From Corynebacterium alimapuense (GTDB lineage: Bacteria > Actinomycetota > Actinomycetes > Mycobacteriales > Mycobacteriaceae), in the NCBI RefSeq assembly GCF_003716585.1, contig NZ_PTJO01000005.1:124001-188000 (forward strand): DNA of 64,000 nucleotides, given 5' to 3'. Each line of letters starts with the position of its first letter. The first letter of the stretch is position 1. Made by a program: the position numbers and the translations under genes. The notes beneath the pieces were generated by a model, which was not told where the DNA came from, did no database searches, and worked only from the letters and a program-made list of their open reading frames with translations. Shown in pieces: positions 39,985 to 49,385 of the stretch.

Positions 39985-41313
39985 CTAGTCTTCCAAGGAC
40001 AAAATGTCCTCGATGGTCTCTCGACGTAGCATCTGCCGAGAGCGACCGGCGCGGACGCTGACCACTGCCGGACGGGTGAAGGCGTTGTATCTGCTGGACA
40101 TGGCGTAGCAATAGGCGCCAGTAGCAGCCAGCGCCAAGTAGTCACCGGTGGCGATGTCATTGGGAAATTCAGCATCCCGAACGAGGATGTCTCCGGATTC
40201 GCAATGGGAGCCGACTACTCGGGTAGCTATCTCGTCGCCTTCGCTAAACCGGGAGATTAGGCGAGCGTCATACTCTGATCCATAAAGTGCCGGACGAATA
40301 TTATCCGACATGCCGCCATCCACGCTGAGGTAGCGGCGAGTGGTCTTCTCATCAACCGTGACATCCTTGACGGTGCCAACCTCATAAAGAGTCACTCCGG
40401 CGGGGCCGGCGATCGCACGGCCGGGCTCAACTAGGACCACGGGGGCGTCGATACCCAGCTCAGCTGCGGTCTTGGCCACGGCACTGAGCAGGTCGTGGGC
40501 GACCTCATCAACGTTGAGCGGCTCTTCGTCAGCGGTGTAGGCGATGCCATAGCCACCGCCTAAGTCCAGCATCGGTAGGTCAACGCCCAGCTCATCGTGG
40601 ATCTTGGAATAGAGCTCAAGGACACGCTCAGCTGCGAGAGTAAAACCGGTGGCCTCGAACACCTGGGAACCGACGTGGCAATGCAGGCCAATCAGCGTGA
40701 GGTTCTCGGCGTTGGTGGCCGCTGCGGCTGCTCTAAAAGCAGAACCCGAGGCCAACGAGAAGCCAAATTTCTGATCTTCATGGCTGGTGGCAATAAATTC
40801 GTGGGTATGGGCCTCAATGCCCGGCTTGACCCGGATGAGCACCTCTTGGCAGATGCCTTCGGCAGCGGCGACGAAATCCAACAGCTCCAGCTCTTGCTCG
40901 GAGTCGAGCACGATATGCCCCACGCCTTCTTTCACACAAGCACGCAAGAAGTCGACGCTTTTATTGTTGCCGTGGGCGGTGATGCGTGCAGCAGGAAATT
41001 CAGCTGCCAGAGCAATGCGCAGCTCACCGATAGAGGCGACGTCGAGAGACAACCCTTCTTCATCGACCCAGCGAGCCACGGTCTTACTCAGGAAGGCTTT
41101 GGAGGCATAGTGAACATTCCCGGGATTCCCGAAGGCCCGAGCCATGTCTTGGCAGCGGGAGCGAAAGTCATCTTCGTCGATGACAAAGACTGGGGTGCCA
41201 TATTCTTCGGCGATCTCTGGCAGTGGGACACCTGCAATGGTGACCACTCCGTCTTCTTGGCGTACGGCATTGCGCGGCCAGACATGGGCTGGGAGTTCGT
41301 TGAAAATCGTCAT
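39985..41313 (-). CDS. lysA: Diaminopimelate decarboxylase
   Basis: The protein has 442 residues and is a fold-III PLP enzyme. K72 in VHYASKAFL holds PLP; HCHVGSQ, a GGGYGI phosphate loop and the C-terminal CESGDIL substrate motif are present. It makes lysine from meso-diaminopimelate, the last step of lysine synthesis. It starts 7 nt after argS, an argS-lysA operon as in C. glutamicum, where arginine and lysine control it together. Confidence 0.97.
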   Translation of the reverse strand: MTIFNELPAHVWPRNAVRQEDGVVTIAGVPLPEIAEEYGTPVFVIDEDDFRSRCQDMARAFGNPGNVHYASKAFLSKTVARWVDEEGLSLDVASIGELRIALAAEFPAARITAHGNNKSVDFLRACVKEGVGHIVLDSEQELELLDFVAAAEGICQEVLIRVKPGIEAHTHEFIATSHEDQKFGFSLASGSAFRAAAAATNAENLTLIGLHCHVGSQVFEATGFTLAAERVLELYSKIHDELGVDLPMLDLGGGYGIAYTADEEPLNVDEVAHDLLSAVAKTAAELGIDAPVVLVEPGRAIAGPAGVTLYEVGTVKDVTVDEKTTRRYLSVDGGMSDNIRPALYGSEYDARLISRFSEGDEIATRVVGSHCESGDILVRDAEFPNDIATGDYLALAATGAYCYAMSSRYNAFTRPAVVSVRAGRSRQMLRRETIEDILSLED

Positions 41314-41320
41314 CTATCCC

Positions 41321-42973
41321 TTACATCCTCTCCGGGGCGTTCACGCCAACCAAAGCTAACGCATTGGCGAGAGTCTGTCGGGTGGCAGCAGCCAGCGCCA
41401 AGCGTGCCGAATGAATAGGCGCGGCAGTTTCATCCGACTTGGGCAGAATCTGACAGGTGTCATAGAAGCGGTGGAAAGTACCGGCGAGTTCTTCGGCGTA
41501 GCGGGCTACACGGTGCGGCTCACGCAGCTCTGCGGCGGCATTGACCACTGCGGGAAACTCACCCATGGTGCGAATGAGATCGCCTTCGCGGTCTTCGGTA
41601 AGCAGGGAAAGATCTGCCCCTTCAATCGAAACACCCACTTCAGCGGCCTTGCGCGCCAAAGAGCAGAGACGGGCGTGCCCGTATTGGACGTAGTAGACAG
41701 GGTTATCTGAGGACTGAGAGGCCCAAAGTGCCAAGTCGATGTCGAGAGAAGAATCCACCGAGGAACGGATCAGCGAGTAACGGGCAGCATCGATGCCAAT
41801 AGCCTCAACCAGATCGTCGAGGGTGATCACCGTGCCGGCGCGCTTGGACATCCGCATGGCCTGGCCATCACGCACTAGGTTAACCATCTGACCGATCATG
41901 ACCTCAACCTGCTCGGGGTCATAACCCAAGGCTGCCGCGGCAGCCTTCAGACGGGCGATATAGCCGTGGTGATCAGCACCAAGCATGTAGATGCACAGGT
42001 TGTGGCCGCGGTCGAATTTGTCCTTGACATAGGCGATATCGCCAGCGATATAGGCGGCCTGCCCATCGGACTTGATGACGACGCGGTCTTTATCGTCGCC
42101 GAAGTTAGTGGAGCGCAGCCACCAAGCGCCCTCGGACTCATAGAGGTTGCCGTTGTCTTTCAGGGTGGTTACTGCACGCTCGACTGCGCCGGATTCGAAT
42201 AGCGAGTTCTCGTGGAAGAACACATCAAAGTCGGTGCCAAATTCGTGCAAAGAAGACCTGATGTGTTCGAACATCATGTCCACACCAATGGCGCGGAAGG
42301 TCTCTTGGACCTGCTCAGCGCTGCCGGTCAGTGCATCCGGCTGCTGAGTAAGAATCGCTTCGGCGATCTCTCCGATGTAATCCCCACCGTATCCATCCTC
42401 TGGGGTCGGCTCCCCCTTGGCGGCAGCTACCAAGGAACGCGAGTAACGGTCGATTTGTCCGCCATGATCATTGAAGTAGTACTCACGAGTAACCGTGGCA
42501 CCCGCAGCAGTGAGCACACGACCAAGCGAATCGCCGACGGCTGCCCAGCGGGTTCCGCCGAGGTGGATCGGGCCGGTCGGGTTCGCGGAAACGAACTCCA
42601 AGTTGATCCGCTGATCGGCAAAACGCTTCGAGGTGCCGAAGTTGGCGCCTTCTTCGAGGACTTTGCCCACGATCGCGCCTTGTGCGGCCGCTGCCAGGCG
42701 GATGTTAATAAAACCGGGACCAGCGATCTCAGCGGTCTCGATGGCGGCATCCGTAGCCAATGCCTCGGCTAGCCAGGTAGCTAGCTCTCGAGGGTTAGTA
42801 CCGACCTTCTTGGCCACCTGCAGGGCCACGTTGGTGGCATAGTCGCCGTGTTCAGGATTACGCGGTCGCTCGACGACCACCTTCGACGGAAGCACGGAGG
42901 TATCTAGGTCGCGGGAGGCGAGAACGCCGGTGGCGGCCTGGTGAATCAGGGTCGCGAGATCTGCAGGTGTCAT
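41321..42973 (-). CDS. argS: Arginyl-tRNA synthetase
   Basis: The protein has 550 residues from [10 protein letters not shown] (ATG at 42973); the frame extends 21 codons more but this is not expected. It is a class I synthetase with the HIGH-type motif GPIHLGG (134-140), a KMSKS-like MRMSKRAG, an N-terminal Add1 domain and a C-terminal DALR domain. The sequence TAGACT ends about 10 nt before the ATG on the minus strand, so the message may be leaderless or nearly so. A tRNA-Arg gene lies 365 nt upstream, divergent. argS and lysA form one unit. Confidence 0.97.
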   Translation of the reverse strand: MTPADLATLIHQAATGVLASRDLDTSVLPSKVVVERPRNPEHGDYATNVALQVAKKVGTNPRELATWLAEALATDAAIETAEIAGPGFINIRLAAAAQGAIVGKVLEEGANFGTSKRFADQRINLEFVSANPTGPIHLGGTRWAAVGDSLGRVLTAAGATVTREYYFNDHGGQIDRYSRSLVAAAKGEPTPEDGYGGDYIGEIAEAILTQQPDALTGSAEQVQETFRAIGVDMMFEHIRSSLHEFGTDFDVFFHENSLFESGAVERAVTTLKDNGNLYESEGAWWLRSTNFGDDKDRVVIKSDGQAAYIAGDIAYVKDKFDRGHNLCIYMLGADHHGYIARLKAAAAALGYDPEQVEVMIGQMVNLVRDGQAMRMSKRAGTVITLDDLVEAIGIDAARYSLIRSSVDSSLDIDLALWASQSSDNPVYYVQYGHARLCSLARKAAEVGVSIEGADLSLLTEDREGDLIRTMGEFPAVVNAAAELREPHRVARYAEELAGTFHRFYDTCQILPKSDETAAPIHSARLALAAATRQTLANALALVGVNAPERM

Positions 42974-43338
42974 GGCGGTCAAGTCTAGTGCACACCTAGC
43001 CGCTACCCACATCTGACCGGAGCTGTTATTGAGCAACTAAAAGTTCAGAACCAGATCGACCCTAGTGAGATTTCGACGAGAACCTGGCAATGTACGCAAT
43101 GCACCTTGCTGGCTAGACCAGCTGCGGGCGTGGTTTTTGCCCAAAGCGTCGGCGGTTAGCTAGCTCACAGTGAGGCTTCTGCGACCTTCTGATCCGCAAA
43201 CCTCATGATCTAGAATGTGGTAATAAAATGGCGCTCACCAGCTAAAAATGGACAGTAACCCCCGGCGATTCGGTTGCTATGATGGCGAGGTGTTAGACTC
43301 TGCACGTTGTCATTAACGGAGCAATCCTAGTGTGACGG
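42974..43338. promoter_or_regulatory. Intergenic control region between argS and tRNA-Arg
   Basis: No gene is supported. On the minus strand TAGACT near 42985 is a likely argS -10 box. On the plus strand CGGTTG (43271-43276), 17 nt and TAGACT (43294-43299) form a plausible promoter for the tRNA, about 40 nt upstream of it. Confidence 0.45.
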
Positions 43339-43411
43339 GTCTTCGTAGCTCAGGGGATAGAGCATTGGTTTCCGGTACCAAAGGTCGCAGGTTCGAATCC
43401 TGTCGAGGACA
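43339..43411 (+). tRNA. tRNA-Arg (anticodon CCG)
   Basis: A full cloverleaf folds: acceptor arms GTCTTCG and CGAGGAC pair over 7 bp (one GU pair), the D arm starts GCTC, and the anticodon stem TTGGT/ACCAA closes the loop TTCCGGT with anticodon CCG, which reads CGG. The T arm is GCAGG-TTCGAAT-CCTGT and the discriminator is A. The 3' CCA is not encoded. A terminator follows about 50 nt later. Confidence 0.95.
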
Positions 43412-43461
43412 CATTTTTGGGCAATACTAGCCTATTTGCCCAGCTGGTACTACAAAAAAGC

Positions 43462-43508
43462 GACTCTGTTGTGAACTACTAAATGTAGCCACAACGGGGT
43501 CATTTTTT
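43462..43508 (+). terminator. Intrinsic terminator after tRNA-Arg
   Basis: A 12-bp stem with two GU pairs (43462-43473 with 43490-43501) is followed by ATTTTTT. A smaller stem, GGGCAA/TTGCCC, lies just before it at about 43420-43442. Confidence 0.85.
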
Positions 43509-43622
43509 ATCGCAAAGAACATCACTCCCCCTGCAACGGTGAAATGACTCCGCGGGCAAACTCCCGCGCGAGATTCTGCTAGCTGACTACCTGAGCAGAC
43601 TAGCCATAGATTCGGCTCAATC

Positions 43623-44594
43623 TCAGTCGTTGACCTGATAGTGAGATCCCAGCAGCAGTGCTTCCACCCCATTGGCAGCGTCATAAACTAATGCCCACCG
43701 GAGGTCTTCTGGCGCTGGAATCTCCGGCGACATCAGCCAGTCTGTAGCCGCTGGCCCTGGAGAAACCTCCACGCGCAAGCGCCTAGCGGCCAACCACACA
43801 ATCAGATCGAGCTCAAGTGGACTGATCTGTGCCTCAGGGGTGGCTTCGCCTTCCTCCTCATATCTTTCCTCCTCAGCTTCCCCACTCTCGTTTTCTGCAT
43901 CCAGCACACCGGTTAGATAAAGCACGGTCAGTTGAGCGACCATACCCAGCACCAGCTGCATTACATCCTCGTTGCCAGTATCAAGGTTGACGTTGAGGAG
44001 GAAGAGAATCTCACAGTCATAGAGCCCAGTGCCCAGCACGTCCTCGGCGTCAAAATTTAGCTCACAGGATATTCCCTCAGCCAAACCTAAATCCCAGCGC
44101 ACGAGACCACCAGATTCTAGGATCTGGCCAAACATCTTCCGTTCTTGGACTCCCACATGGTCAGCAAATTCGGAGAACTCTGGAACCGAAATCTCTGGCG
44201 AGCGAACTTCTCGATGTTCGATTGGATCGATCAGGTCATCCAGAGCAGCCCCAGTTATATCCTCGGCCAAAAAGAGCTCCACCGGTTGCCCATGAGAGCT
44301 CGGCACCACGATGGGACGGGCACCGTCTGCCAGCCAGCATGCAGAGATCGACCACTCAACTTCCGGATACAGCGGCCTCCGACACAACTGATCCCATGTG
44401 AGCTCGTCCGCAATCACCTCGTACCCATAGCGCTGCGCGAGTTGCCCAGCTGCCACCATGGCCTGATTGGTACCGAGTCCGACGTTTTCCGCGGTGTACT
44501 CCAGTATCCAACGCTCGACTGCAGCTCGATGCGCCGGTTCCGCGATCTCCCCGATCTCTCGGGCAGCCGCTACGAGACTTTTCACCATGTCCAT
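43623..44594 (-). CDS. Unrecognised protein with acidic linker
   Basis: I do not recognise this protein. Started at the ATG at 44594 (MDMVKSLVAAAREIGEIAEP) it has 323 residues; the frame goes on to 44714 and other starts are at 44624 and 44588. No signal peptide or membrane helix is clear apart from a hydrophobic stretch near QLVLGMVAQLTVLYLTGVL. A strongly acidic segment (ENESGEAEEERYEEEGEA) separates an N-terminal domain of about 230 residues from a C-terminal one of about 75 (ISPLELDLIVWLAARRLRVEV onwards). It is the only gene between the tRNA-Arg terminator and the muconolactone-isomerase-like gene, and is divergent from the latter. Confidence 0.6.
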   Translation of the reverse strand: MDMVKSLVAAAREIGEIAEPAHRAAVERWILEYTAENVGLGTNQAMVAAGQLAQRYGYEVIADELTWDQLCRRPLYPEVEWSISACWLADGARPIVVPSSHGQPVELFLAEDITGAALDDLIDPIEHREVRSPEISVPEFSEFADHVGVQERKMFGQILESGGLVRWDLGLAEGISCELNFDAEDVLGTGLYDCEILFLLNVNLDTGNEDVMQLVLGMVAQLTVLYLTGVLDAENESGEAEEERYEEEGEATPEAQISPLELDLIVWLAARRLRVEVSPGPAATDWLMSPEIPAPEDLRWALVYDAANGVEALLLGSHYQVND

Positions 44595-44777
44595 GAGCGT
44601 GATTCCAGCACACGCACCCGACATGAGCTGGATATATCCCCTAACAACACCGAACACACATGCGCTAGAAGTGCCCCTTTTTATCCGCCGAGGATGAAAG
44701 AAGAAATCAACCACTCACAACTGTGAGACTAAACTAGCCGATTGCCCCGTTCGACGCGCAACAGACAAGGCCACACC

Positions 44778-45053
44778 ATGCTTTTCCTGGCACACCTGGA
44801 TGTATCATTACCCGAATCTCTGGCTCCAGAGCTATTCGAAGACTTTCAACTCCGGGAGCAGAAGTATGCCCGAGATCTGCAGGGGGCTGGCATTATCACG
44901 GGGCTGTGGCAAGAAGTGGGCCAAGCCTCGAGTTATTGCCTCATTGAGGTATCAGATACTGATCAGTTGCAAGAAGTCCTCAGCGGATTTCCGCTCTACA
45001 GATACTTTGATGTCCAGATCACGCCTCTGACGCAACACCCCAACGCAGTCTAA
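44778..45053 (+). CDS. Muconolactone delta-isomerase-like protein
   Basis: The protein has 91 residues from MLFLAHLDVSLPESL (ATG at 44778, with AAGG about 8 nt upstream). The start MLFxxxxDVxLP, the middle LWQEVGQASSYCLIEV and the end FPLYRYFDVQITPLTQHPNAV match CatC, the muconolactone isomerase of the beta-ketoadipate pathway, which is a small ferredoxin-like decamer. No other catechol gene is nearby, so it may be a relative with another role. The call to the CatC family is good; the reaction is uncertain. Confidence 0.7.
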   Translation: MLFLAHLDVSLPESLAPELFEDFQLREQKYARDLQGAGIITGLWQEVGQASSYCLIEVSDTDQLQEVLSGFPLYRYFDVQITPLTQHPNAV

Positions 45054-45063
45054 AGGGGTCAAT

Positions 45064-45291
45064 TCAGCTACGCGGCATAATCAGCCACGCGATGATATAG
45101 GCAATAAACTGCGGGCCAGGAAGCAAAATCGAGGCGATAAAGATCAATCGAACGAGAGTGGAATTCCACTCATAGGTCTCAGCGATGCCACCGAGAACAC
45201 CCGCGACGTATTTATCAGTCGTCGACCGGTGTAGTCGGCGCTGTTGCCTCGGAATGCTGATATTTTCATCGGGATTATATGGGTTAGCCAT
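45064..45291 (-). CDS. PspC-domain membrane protein
   Basis: The protein has 75 residues. A polar N-terminus is followed by the PspC pattern RRLHRSTTDKYVAGVLGGIAE and one or two membrane segments (LVRLIFIASILLPGPQFIAYIIAWLIMP). In Gram-negative bacteria PspC takes part in the membrane stress response; in actinobacteria small PspC proteins occur alone and their role is not settled. AGGAG lies 9 nt before the ATG. It is convergent with the CatC-like gene, 10 nt away. Confidence 0.85.
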   Translation of the reverse strand: MANPYNPDENISIPRQQRRLHRSTTDKYVAGVLGGIAETYEWNSTLVRLIFIASILLPGPQFIAYIIAWLIMPRS

Positions 45292-45396
45292 GAGAGATCT
45301 CCTGCAGCATTGAGACAGTGGACTGGTACTTAAAGTCCATTGTCCCCCATTTAAGGCTCCAAGGGCATCGGGGTTTCCCCTGAAACAATCCCAAGT

Positions 45397-45891
45397 TTAG
45401 CCCTCAGGGTGGGAACAAAAATCTGGCTCTCCAGGCAGATTATTAACATCAAGCACGCCTTGGCAGAAGTCGCGGAGACTTTCAAACTGCTCTCGACTCA
45501 TGTGGTCGAATACCACCCGTCGAACGCTTTCGACATGGGCAGGAGCTGCGGACTCTAAGCGCTCGGCGCCTTCTGGGGTCAGATAAACCTCTACGCCTCG
45601 GGCATCGCAGGCACTTGGGCGTTTACCCACTAGACCGCGGCGTTGCATGCGGGTGATCTGGTGGGACGCTCTAGACCTGTCCCAGTCCAACATGCAGCAC
45701 AGATCACGCAACCGCAGCACCTGTTCGGGAGCCTCGTTCAGCGAGACTAACACCGCAAACTCCGGCGTAGAGACCTCACTATTTGCTAGCAGGGTCTCAT
45801 CCAAGATTCGGTCAATCTTCCGGTTCGCTGCAAGCATGAGCCGCCAAAAGGCCTGCTCTTCGTCATTGAGCCAATGCGGTTGAGTAGCCAT
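45397..45891 (-). CDS. rosR: MarR-family redox regulator, RosR-like
   Basis: The protein has 164 residues with a MarR winged helix-turn-helix (LRDLCCMLDWDRSRASHQITRMQRRGLV). Cysteines are at 65, 66, 95, 143 and 159, close to C64, C92 and C151 described in C. glutamicum RosR (Cg1324), which releases DNA when oxidised. As there, the gene is divergent from a YceI-type gene. Sequences close to the reported RosR site cover both promoters. -10 TATAGT (45903-45898) and -35 TTGATG with 16-nt spacing put the transcript start at the ATG, so the message is probably leaderless. Orthology is inferred from context and cysteine pattern. Confidence 0.85.
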   Translation of the reverse strand: MATQPHWLNDEEQAFWRLMLAANRKIDRILDETLLANSEVSTPEFAVLVSLNEAPEQVLRLRDLCCMLDWDRSRASHQITRMQRRGLVGKRPSACDARGVEVYLTPEGAERLESAAPAHVESVRRVVFDHMSREQFESLRDFCQGVLDVNNLPGEPDFCSHPEG

Positions 45892-45897
45892 GCAAAA

Positions 45898-45928
45898 ACT
45901 ATAGCCGGTGAGGTTGTGACATCAACAA
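45898..45928 (-). promoter_or_regulatory. rosR promoter with RosR-like site over the -35 box
   Basis: On the minus strand -35 TTGATG (45925-45920), 16 nt, -10 TATAGT (45903-45898). The stretch 45911-45928 carries TCAACAA as one half of the RosR consensus (TTGTTGA-YRYR-TCAACWA as I recall it); the other half is poor. Autorepression is inferred. Confidence 0.6.
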
Positions 45929-46030
45929 TCCTCGAGTCTTCTGTAGCTTGCCGTGGACCAATTTTTCTGACCCACAATCTGGACCCACTACCAGCAGATT
46001 CAATATTTGAATGCACTTCAATCACAATAT

Positions 46031-46061
46031 ATGTTGACGCGTCACCAACTTGTGTTAGGGT
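46031..46061 (+). promoter_or_regulatory. yceI promoter with RosR-like site over the -35 box
   Basis: ATGTTGACGCGTCACCAA (46031-46048) matches about 16 of 18 positions of the recalled RosR consensus and is nearly palindromic. It covers the -35 box TTGACG (46034-46039); a -10 box TAGGGT follows after 16 nt (46056-46061). Binding here should block yceI. Confidence 0.65.
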
Positions 46062-46130
46062 CTCCCTCAACAACGAAGGCATCGGGAATTCCCGATTCCG
46101 CAAAATCAACTACCTAAGGAGCTTTTTTCC

Positions 46131-46667
46131 ATGAATAACCTCAACGGCACCTGGATCCTCGACACCTCGCACACCGCGATTGGCTTCAGCGCCCGCCATG
46201 CCATGGTCACCACCGTCCGTGGCCGCTTCGCTGAATTCGACAGCACCGTGGTCATTGACAACGAAAACCCAGCAGCCAACTCGGCCACCGCCGTTATCAA
46301 AACGACCTCGATCGATACCGGCAACGCCGACCGTGACGGCCACGTCCGCAGCGCTGATTTCTTCGACGTGGACAATCACCCGGAGATCACCTTCGCGGCT
46401 AAGGGATTCGACATCGACGCAGACGAGGGCACCGTTACCGGTGACCTAACGATTAAGGGCATCACTAAGCAGGTCACCCTGGACGTCGAGATCGCCGGCG
46501 TCGAGGAGGATCCCTTTGGCAACCTGCGCATCGGTTTCGAGGCCTCCACCAAGATCAACCGCAAGGACTTCGGCATCGATTTCCAGGCCCCACTGGGCTC
46601 CGGCGGCATCTTGGTTTCCGAGAGCATCAAGATTCAGATCGATGGTTCCGGTATCAAACAGGACTGA
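46131..46667 (+). CDS. YceI-family polyisoprenoid-binding protein
   Basis: The protein has 178 residues and is a YceI lipocalin-like beta-barrel: WILDTSHTAIGFSARHAMV at the start and GDLTIKGITKQVTLDVE in the middle are typical. It has no signal peptide, so it is cytoplasmic. The fold binds long isoprenoid chains. The C. glutamicum gene cg1322, divergent from rosR, is of this type and is needed for normal oxidative stress response; the same role is inferred. AAGGAG lies upstream of the ATG, and a strong terminator follows. Confidence 0.9.
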   Translation: MNNLNGTWILDTSHTAIGFSARHAMVTTVRGRFAEFDSTVVIDNENPAANSATAVIKTTSIDTGNADRDGHVRSADFFDVDNHPEITFAAKGFDIDADEGTVTGDLTIKGITKQVTLDVEIAGVEEDPFGNLRIGFEASTKINRKDFGIDFQAPLGSGGILVSESIKIQIDGSGIKQD

Positions 46668-46682
46668 GACTGCACTAACATA

Positions 46683-46727
46683 CACCTCCCATTGATCGCT
46701 CAACGATCAATGGGAGGTGGTCTTCTT
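46683..46727. terminator. Terminator between yceI and the SbcC-like gene
   Basis: A 16-bp perfect stem (46683-46698 with 46704-46719) closes a 5-nt loop. On the plus strand TCTTCTT follows, a weak T tract. It sits between the convergent ends of yceI and the SbcC-like gene and may serve both. Confidence 0.8.
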
Positions 46728-49380
46728 AAAGCAGCCTGCCGGTAGCTTTAAGGTCCGCGATCGCAAATTCCTGGCGCCCGACAACTCGGTCATAGCGCTG
46801 GGGCACGCAAGTCAAAACAATAACCTGGCTAGTTTTTCCCATCTCGCTAAACAGAGTTGCCATCAGCTGTAAGCGCGAGGGATCAGTAGAGCCCAAGGCA
46901 TCATCGATGACCACCGGTACTGGTACCTGCCCATCATCGGATTCTCGAGATACCAATCCGGCGATGGCGAAACGAGTGAGAATGGCCAGCTGTTCTTTGG
47001 CACCTCCGGAGAGACTCTCCAGATCGACGGTGCTAGCGCCAATACTGCGGTGAGTCACCGCCAAGTCTTCTGAGAGTCCGAACTCCACATCATGGCCGAA
47101 GACGGTGCGAGCCAACTGCGAGAGCTGATCTGCAAACGGCTGAGCGTAGCGGGCACGCACGATATCTCGGTGACGGTGCATACTCTCTCGCAAAAGCCTC
47201 GCTGCCTCCGCGCGGCGAGTCACCGAATCCAGCCGATGGGTCGCTGCCTCAAGTGCAGATTCTGCTTTCTCCAAGCGTTCAGCCGCACCAGTAGCAAGAC
47301 CAATACCGCCGCTGAGCTTAGCCAGCTCGTTGTCGCAGCGAATTACCGAATCTCGCAGACTAGCTACCCGAGCTAGCGCACCTTCATGAAGATCACTAGC
47401 CAACTTCGGATCAACAGCAGCCACCTTCTCCTGTGCCAGAGCCAACTGCGCGATCAAATCATCATGAGCCAAGCTGGCTTTCTCTACTCCCGCAGCCAAG
47501 TCCTCGGCGCTGGCTTTAAGATCGGTGGCCGCCAGCCGCCGCTTTGCCACAGCCAAGGTCTCCTCCGCCGCCTCAATACGAATCTTGAGCTCGCTATACG
47601 CTTGAGAATGGCGTCGCTGACGAAAGGGACTCAGCGCTGCAGCTAAGGTGGCGGCTTCCTCACCAGCGGCATCTTGTTCTTGTTCAGCCTTGGCCACCAC
47701 TACCGCGGCAGCCGCCGCATCGAGGTCTTCCGGTAGTTCTGCGTCTTGGTCTAGATCGGCGAGTAACCGCTTGTGCTCGGCAGCCAGTTCCTCTGGATCT
47801 TTCCCCGACAACAAGGCAGACCGTTGCCTATTGAGCGCTGCAAGCTGCTCTGTTGCCTCGCGCGCTGCATCTCGCAGGTCCCGAACTCCCGCTAAATCCT
47901 GAGCTCCGAAGGTCTCCAGCAGCTCCTCGAGCACATCTTGGGCGCTAGCCACCAGATCTGCACCGGAGCCAGACTCAGACAAACCGGCCAGATAACGGGC
48001 ACTGACTCCAGCAATGACCACTTCCATGCCATCTTTTAGCTCTACTGCCACCGATTCTTGGCCAAGCTCTACTGTTTCACCATCGACGGTGATCGAGGTG
48101 CCAGTAGTCGCGGTTACTTCTAGCTTGGCAGCAGCCTGGGCGTGCAGCTGTTGCTGGACTAGGAGATCCGAGGAGGCCTCTTCTACTTTGCGAACATCAT
48201 CATCGGTGACCTGATAACCACTGGACTGTACTAATAACCGCTGAATGTCTTCATTAAGCTCATCTAACTGAGCCAGTTGATCGGCCAAGTCATCCCGGCG
48301 CGCGCTGGCTTCAAGCAGACGGGCCTGCTTTCTGGCCAGGCGTAGATCAGTTCCTGCTTTGTGCTGCCTAGTGTGAGCATCGGCTAGTTGTTTTTCCAAT
48401 AACTCCAGTTGAGCGCTTTCCTGCTCAGCGGCGGCAGCTGCTTCTTCCAACCCGGAGGTCAGCTCAGCTAAGCCCTCATTAGCCGTGTCGATCTCTTGGG
48501 CCAGCAGTTTTCGGTTGGCGATGAGCTCTTGGGCGTGTGCTAGATCTTCGGCAGCACGTGCTACCTCCGCACACAAGGCATCCGCCTGCGCTTGTGCTTT
48601 GGCCGCTAGCTCGGCCTTCTCGCCTAGTTCTGTGGCCTCTGCTTCGGCGGCCGGAAGCTCATCCTTGGCCAACTCCCGGTCCCGAGTCATCCGATCAAAG
48701 CGAGAGACAAACTCGTTGAGCTCGGCGTTATCCGCCGCTGCTTGGCTCCATTCCTCCTGCGCGGCCTCGCAAATCTCGCGTGCCTTCTTTAGTTCACCGG
48801 TCTCTTTGCCCGCAGCTGCGGTGAAATAGCGCAGGTATTGCTTTTCCACCGCTGCCATGAGAGCTAGATCCTCGGTGCCGGGGGTGTCCTTAGTAGCAGA
48901 GCTCCCATCAAGCGCCTTGCTTAAAGTAGGTATTCCGGCTGCTGCCACACTCGCCCCGAGATCGTCTTGGCGCAGAAACAACGTGGAGAATAAATCTTGG
49001 TCAAGGTGTTCACTAATGATCTCCTCAAGCCTGGCTTCGGCTTGTTCGCCGGTGAGACTCTCGCGTTGCGGTGAGGTGATCTGAAGACGTGCACTTTTTC
49101 CTTTGAACCACGTCTTTTCAATGGTGAAGCTCACCTGCCCCATGCTCGCGCTCAACGAAACGGCTGGAGAGGCATCGCGGTGGACCGGCCGGAGAGGTTT
49201 GGTGTACTTATTGTTGGCCCCATGTTTCTGGGTGAGCACGATATTGATCGCATCCAGGATGGTGGATTTACCCTGCTCATTGTCACCATGGATGACAATG
49301 ACCCCGGTGGCCGGCAGCTCAGTGAGCTCCAAATGCTCGATGGCGCGGACGTTATCGATGGTCAAAGAGTGAATACGCAT
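46726..49380 (-). CDS. SbcC/Rad50-like SMC-type ATPase without zinc hook
   Basis: The protein has 884 residues. Walker A is HGDNEQGKST (31-40), long coiled coils rich in Ala, Glu, Gln and Leu fill most of the middle, and near the C-terminus are the signature LSGGAKEQL and Walker B VVIDDALGSTDPSR. No CXXC zinc-hook motif is present, and the middle instead has a globular stretch around 385-460. It is therefore closer to YhaN-type proteins than to E. coli SbcC. It should act with the SbcD-like nuclease 5 nt upstream in DNA end processing. Confidence 0.82.
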   Translation of the reverse strand: MRIHSLTIDNVRAIEHLELTELPATGVIVIHGDNEQGKSTILDAINIVLTQKHGANNKYTKPLRPVHRDASPAVSLSASMGQVSFTIEKTWFKGKSARLQITSPQRESLTGEQAEARLEEIISEHLDQDLFSTLFLRQDDLGASVAAAGIPTLSKALDGSSATKDTPGTEDLALMAAVEKQYLRYFTAAAGKETGELKKAREICEAAQEEWSQAAADNAELNEFVSRFDRMTRDRELAKDELPAAEAEATELGEKAELAAKAQAQADALCAEVARAAEDLAHAQELIANRKLLAQEIDTANEGLAELTSGLEEAAAAAEQESAQLELLEKQLADAHTRQHKAGTDLRLARKQARLLEASARRDDLADQLAQLDELNEDIQRLLVQSSGYQVTDDDVRKVEEASSDLLVQQQLHAQAAAKLEVTATTGTSITVDGETVELGQESVAVELKDGMEVVIAGVSARYLAGLSESGSGADLVASAQDVLEELLETFGAQDLAGVRDLRDAAREATEQLAALNRQRSALLSGKDPEELAAEHKRLLADLDQDAELPEDLDAAAAAVVVAKAEQEQDAAGEEAATLAAALSPFRQRRHSQAYSELKIRIEAAEETLAVAKRRLAATDLKASAEDLAAGVEKASLAHDDLIAQLALAQEKVAAVDPKLASDLHEGALARVASLRDSVIRCDNELAKLSGGIGLATGAAERLEKAESALEAATHRLDSVTRRAEAARLLRESMHRHRDIVRARYAQPFADQLSQLARTVFGHDVEFGLSEDLAVTHRSIGASTVDLESLSGGAKEQLAILTRFAIAGLVSRESDDGQVPVPVVIDDALGSTDPSRLQLMATLFSEMGKTSQVIVLTCVPQRYDRVVGRQEFAIADLKATGRLL

Positions 49381-49385
49381 CAGCT

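Noticed and set aside
43100..43140. Hairpin GCTGG/CCAGC followed by GTTTTTG
   Set aside because: The stem is only 5 bp and is about 10 nt away from the T run, too weak to be called a terminator.
43339..45053. Integrated element at tRNA-Arg
   Set aside because: No integrase and no second copy of the tRNA 3' end were seen downstream; the interval is short.
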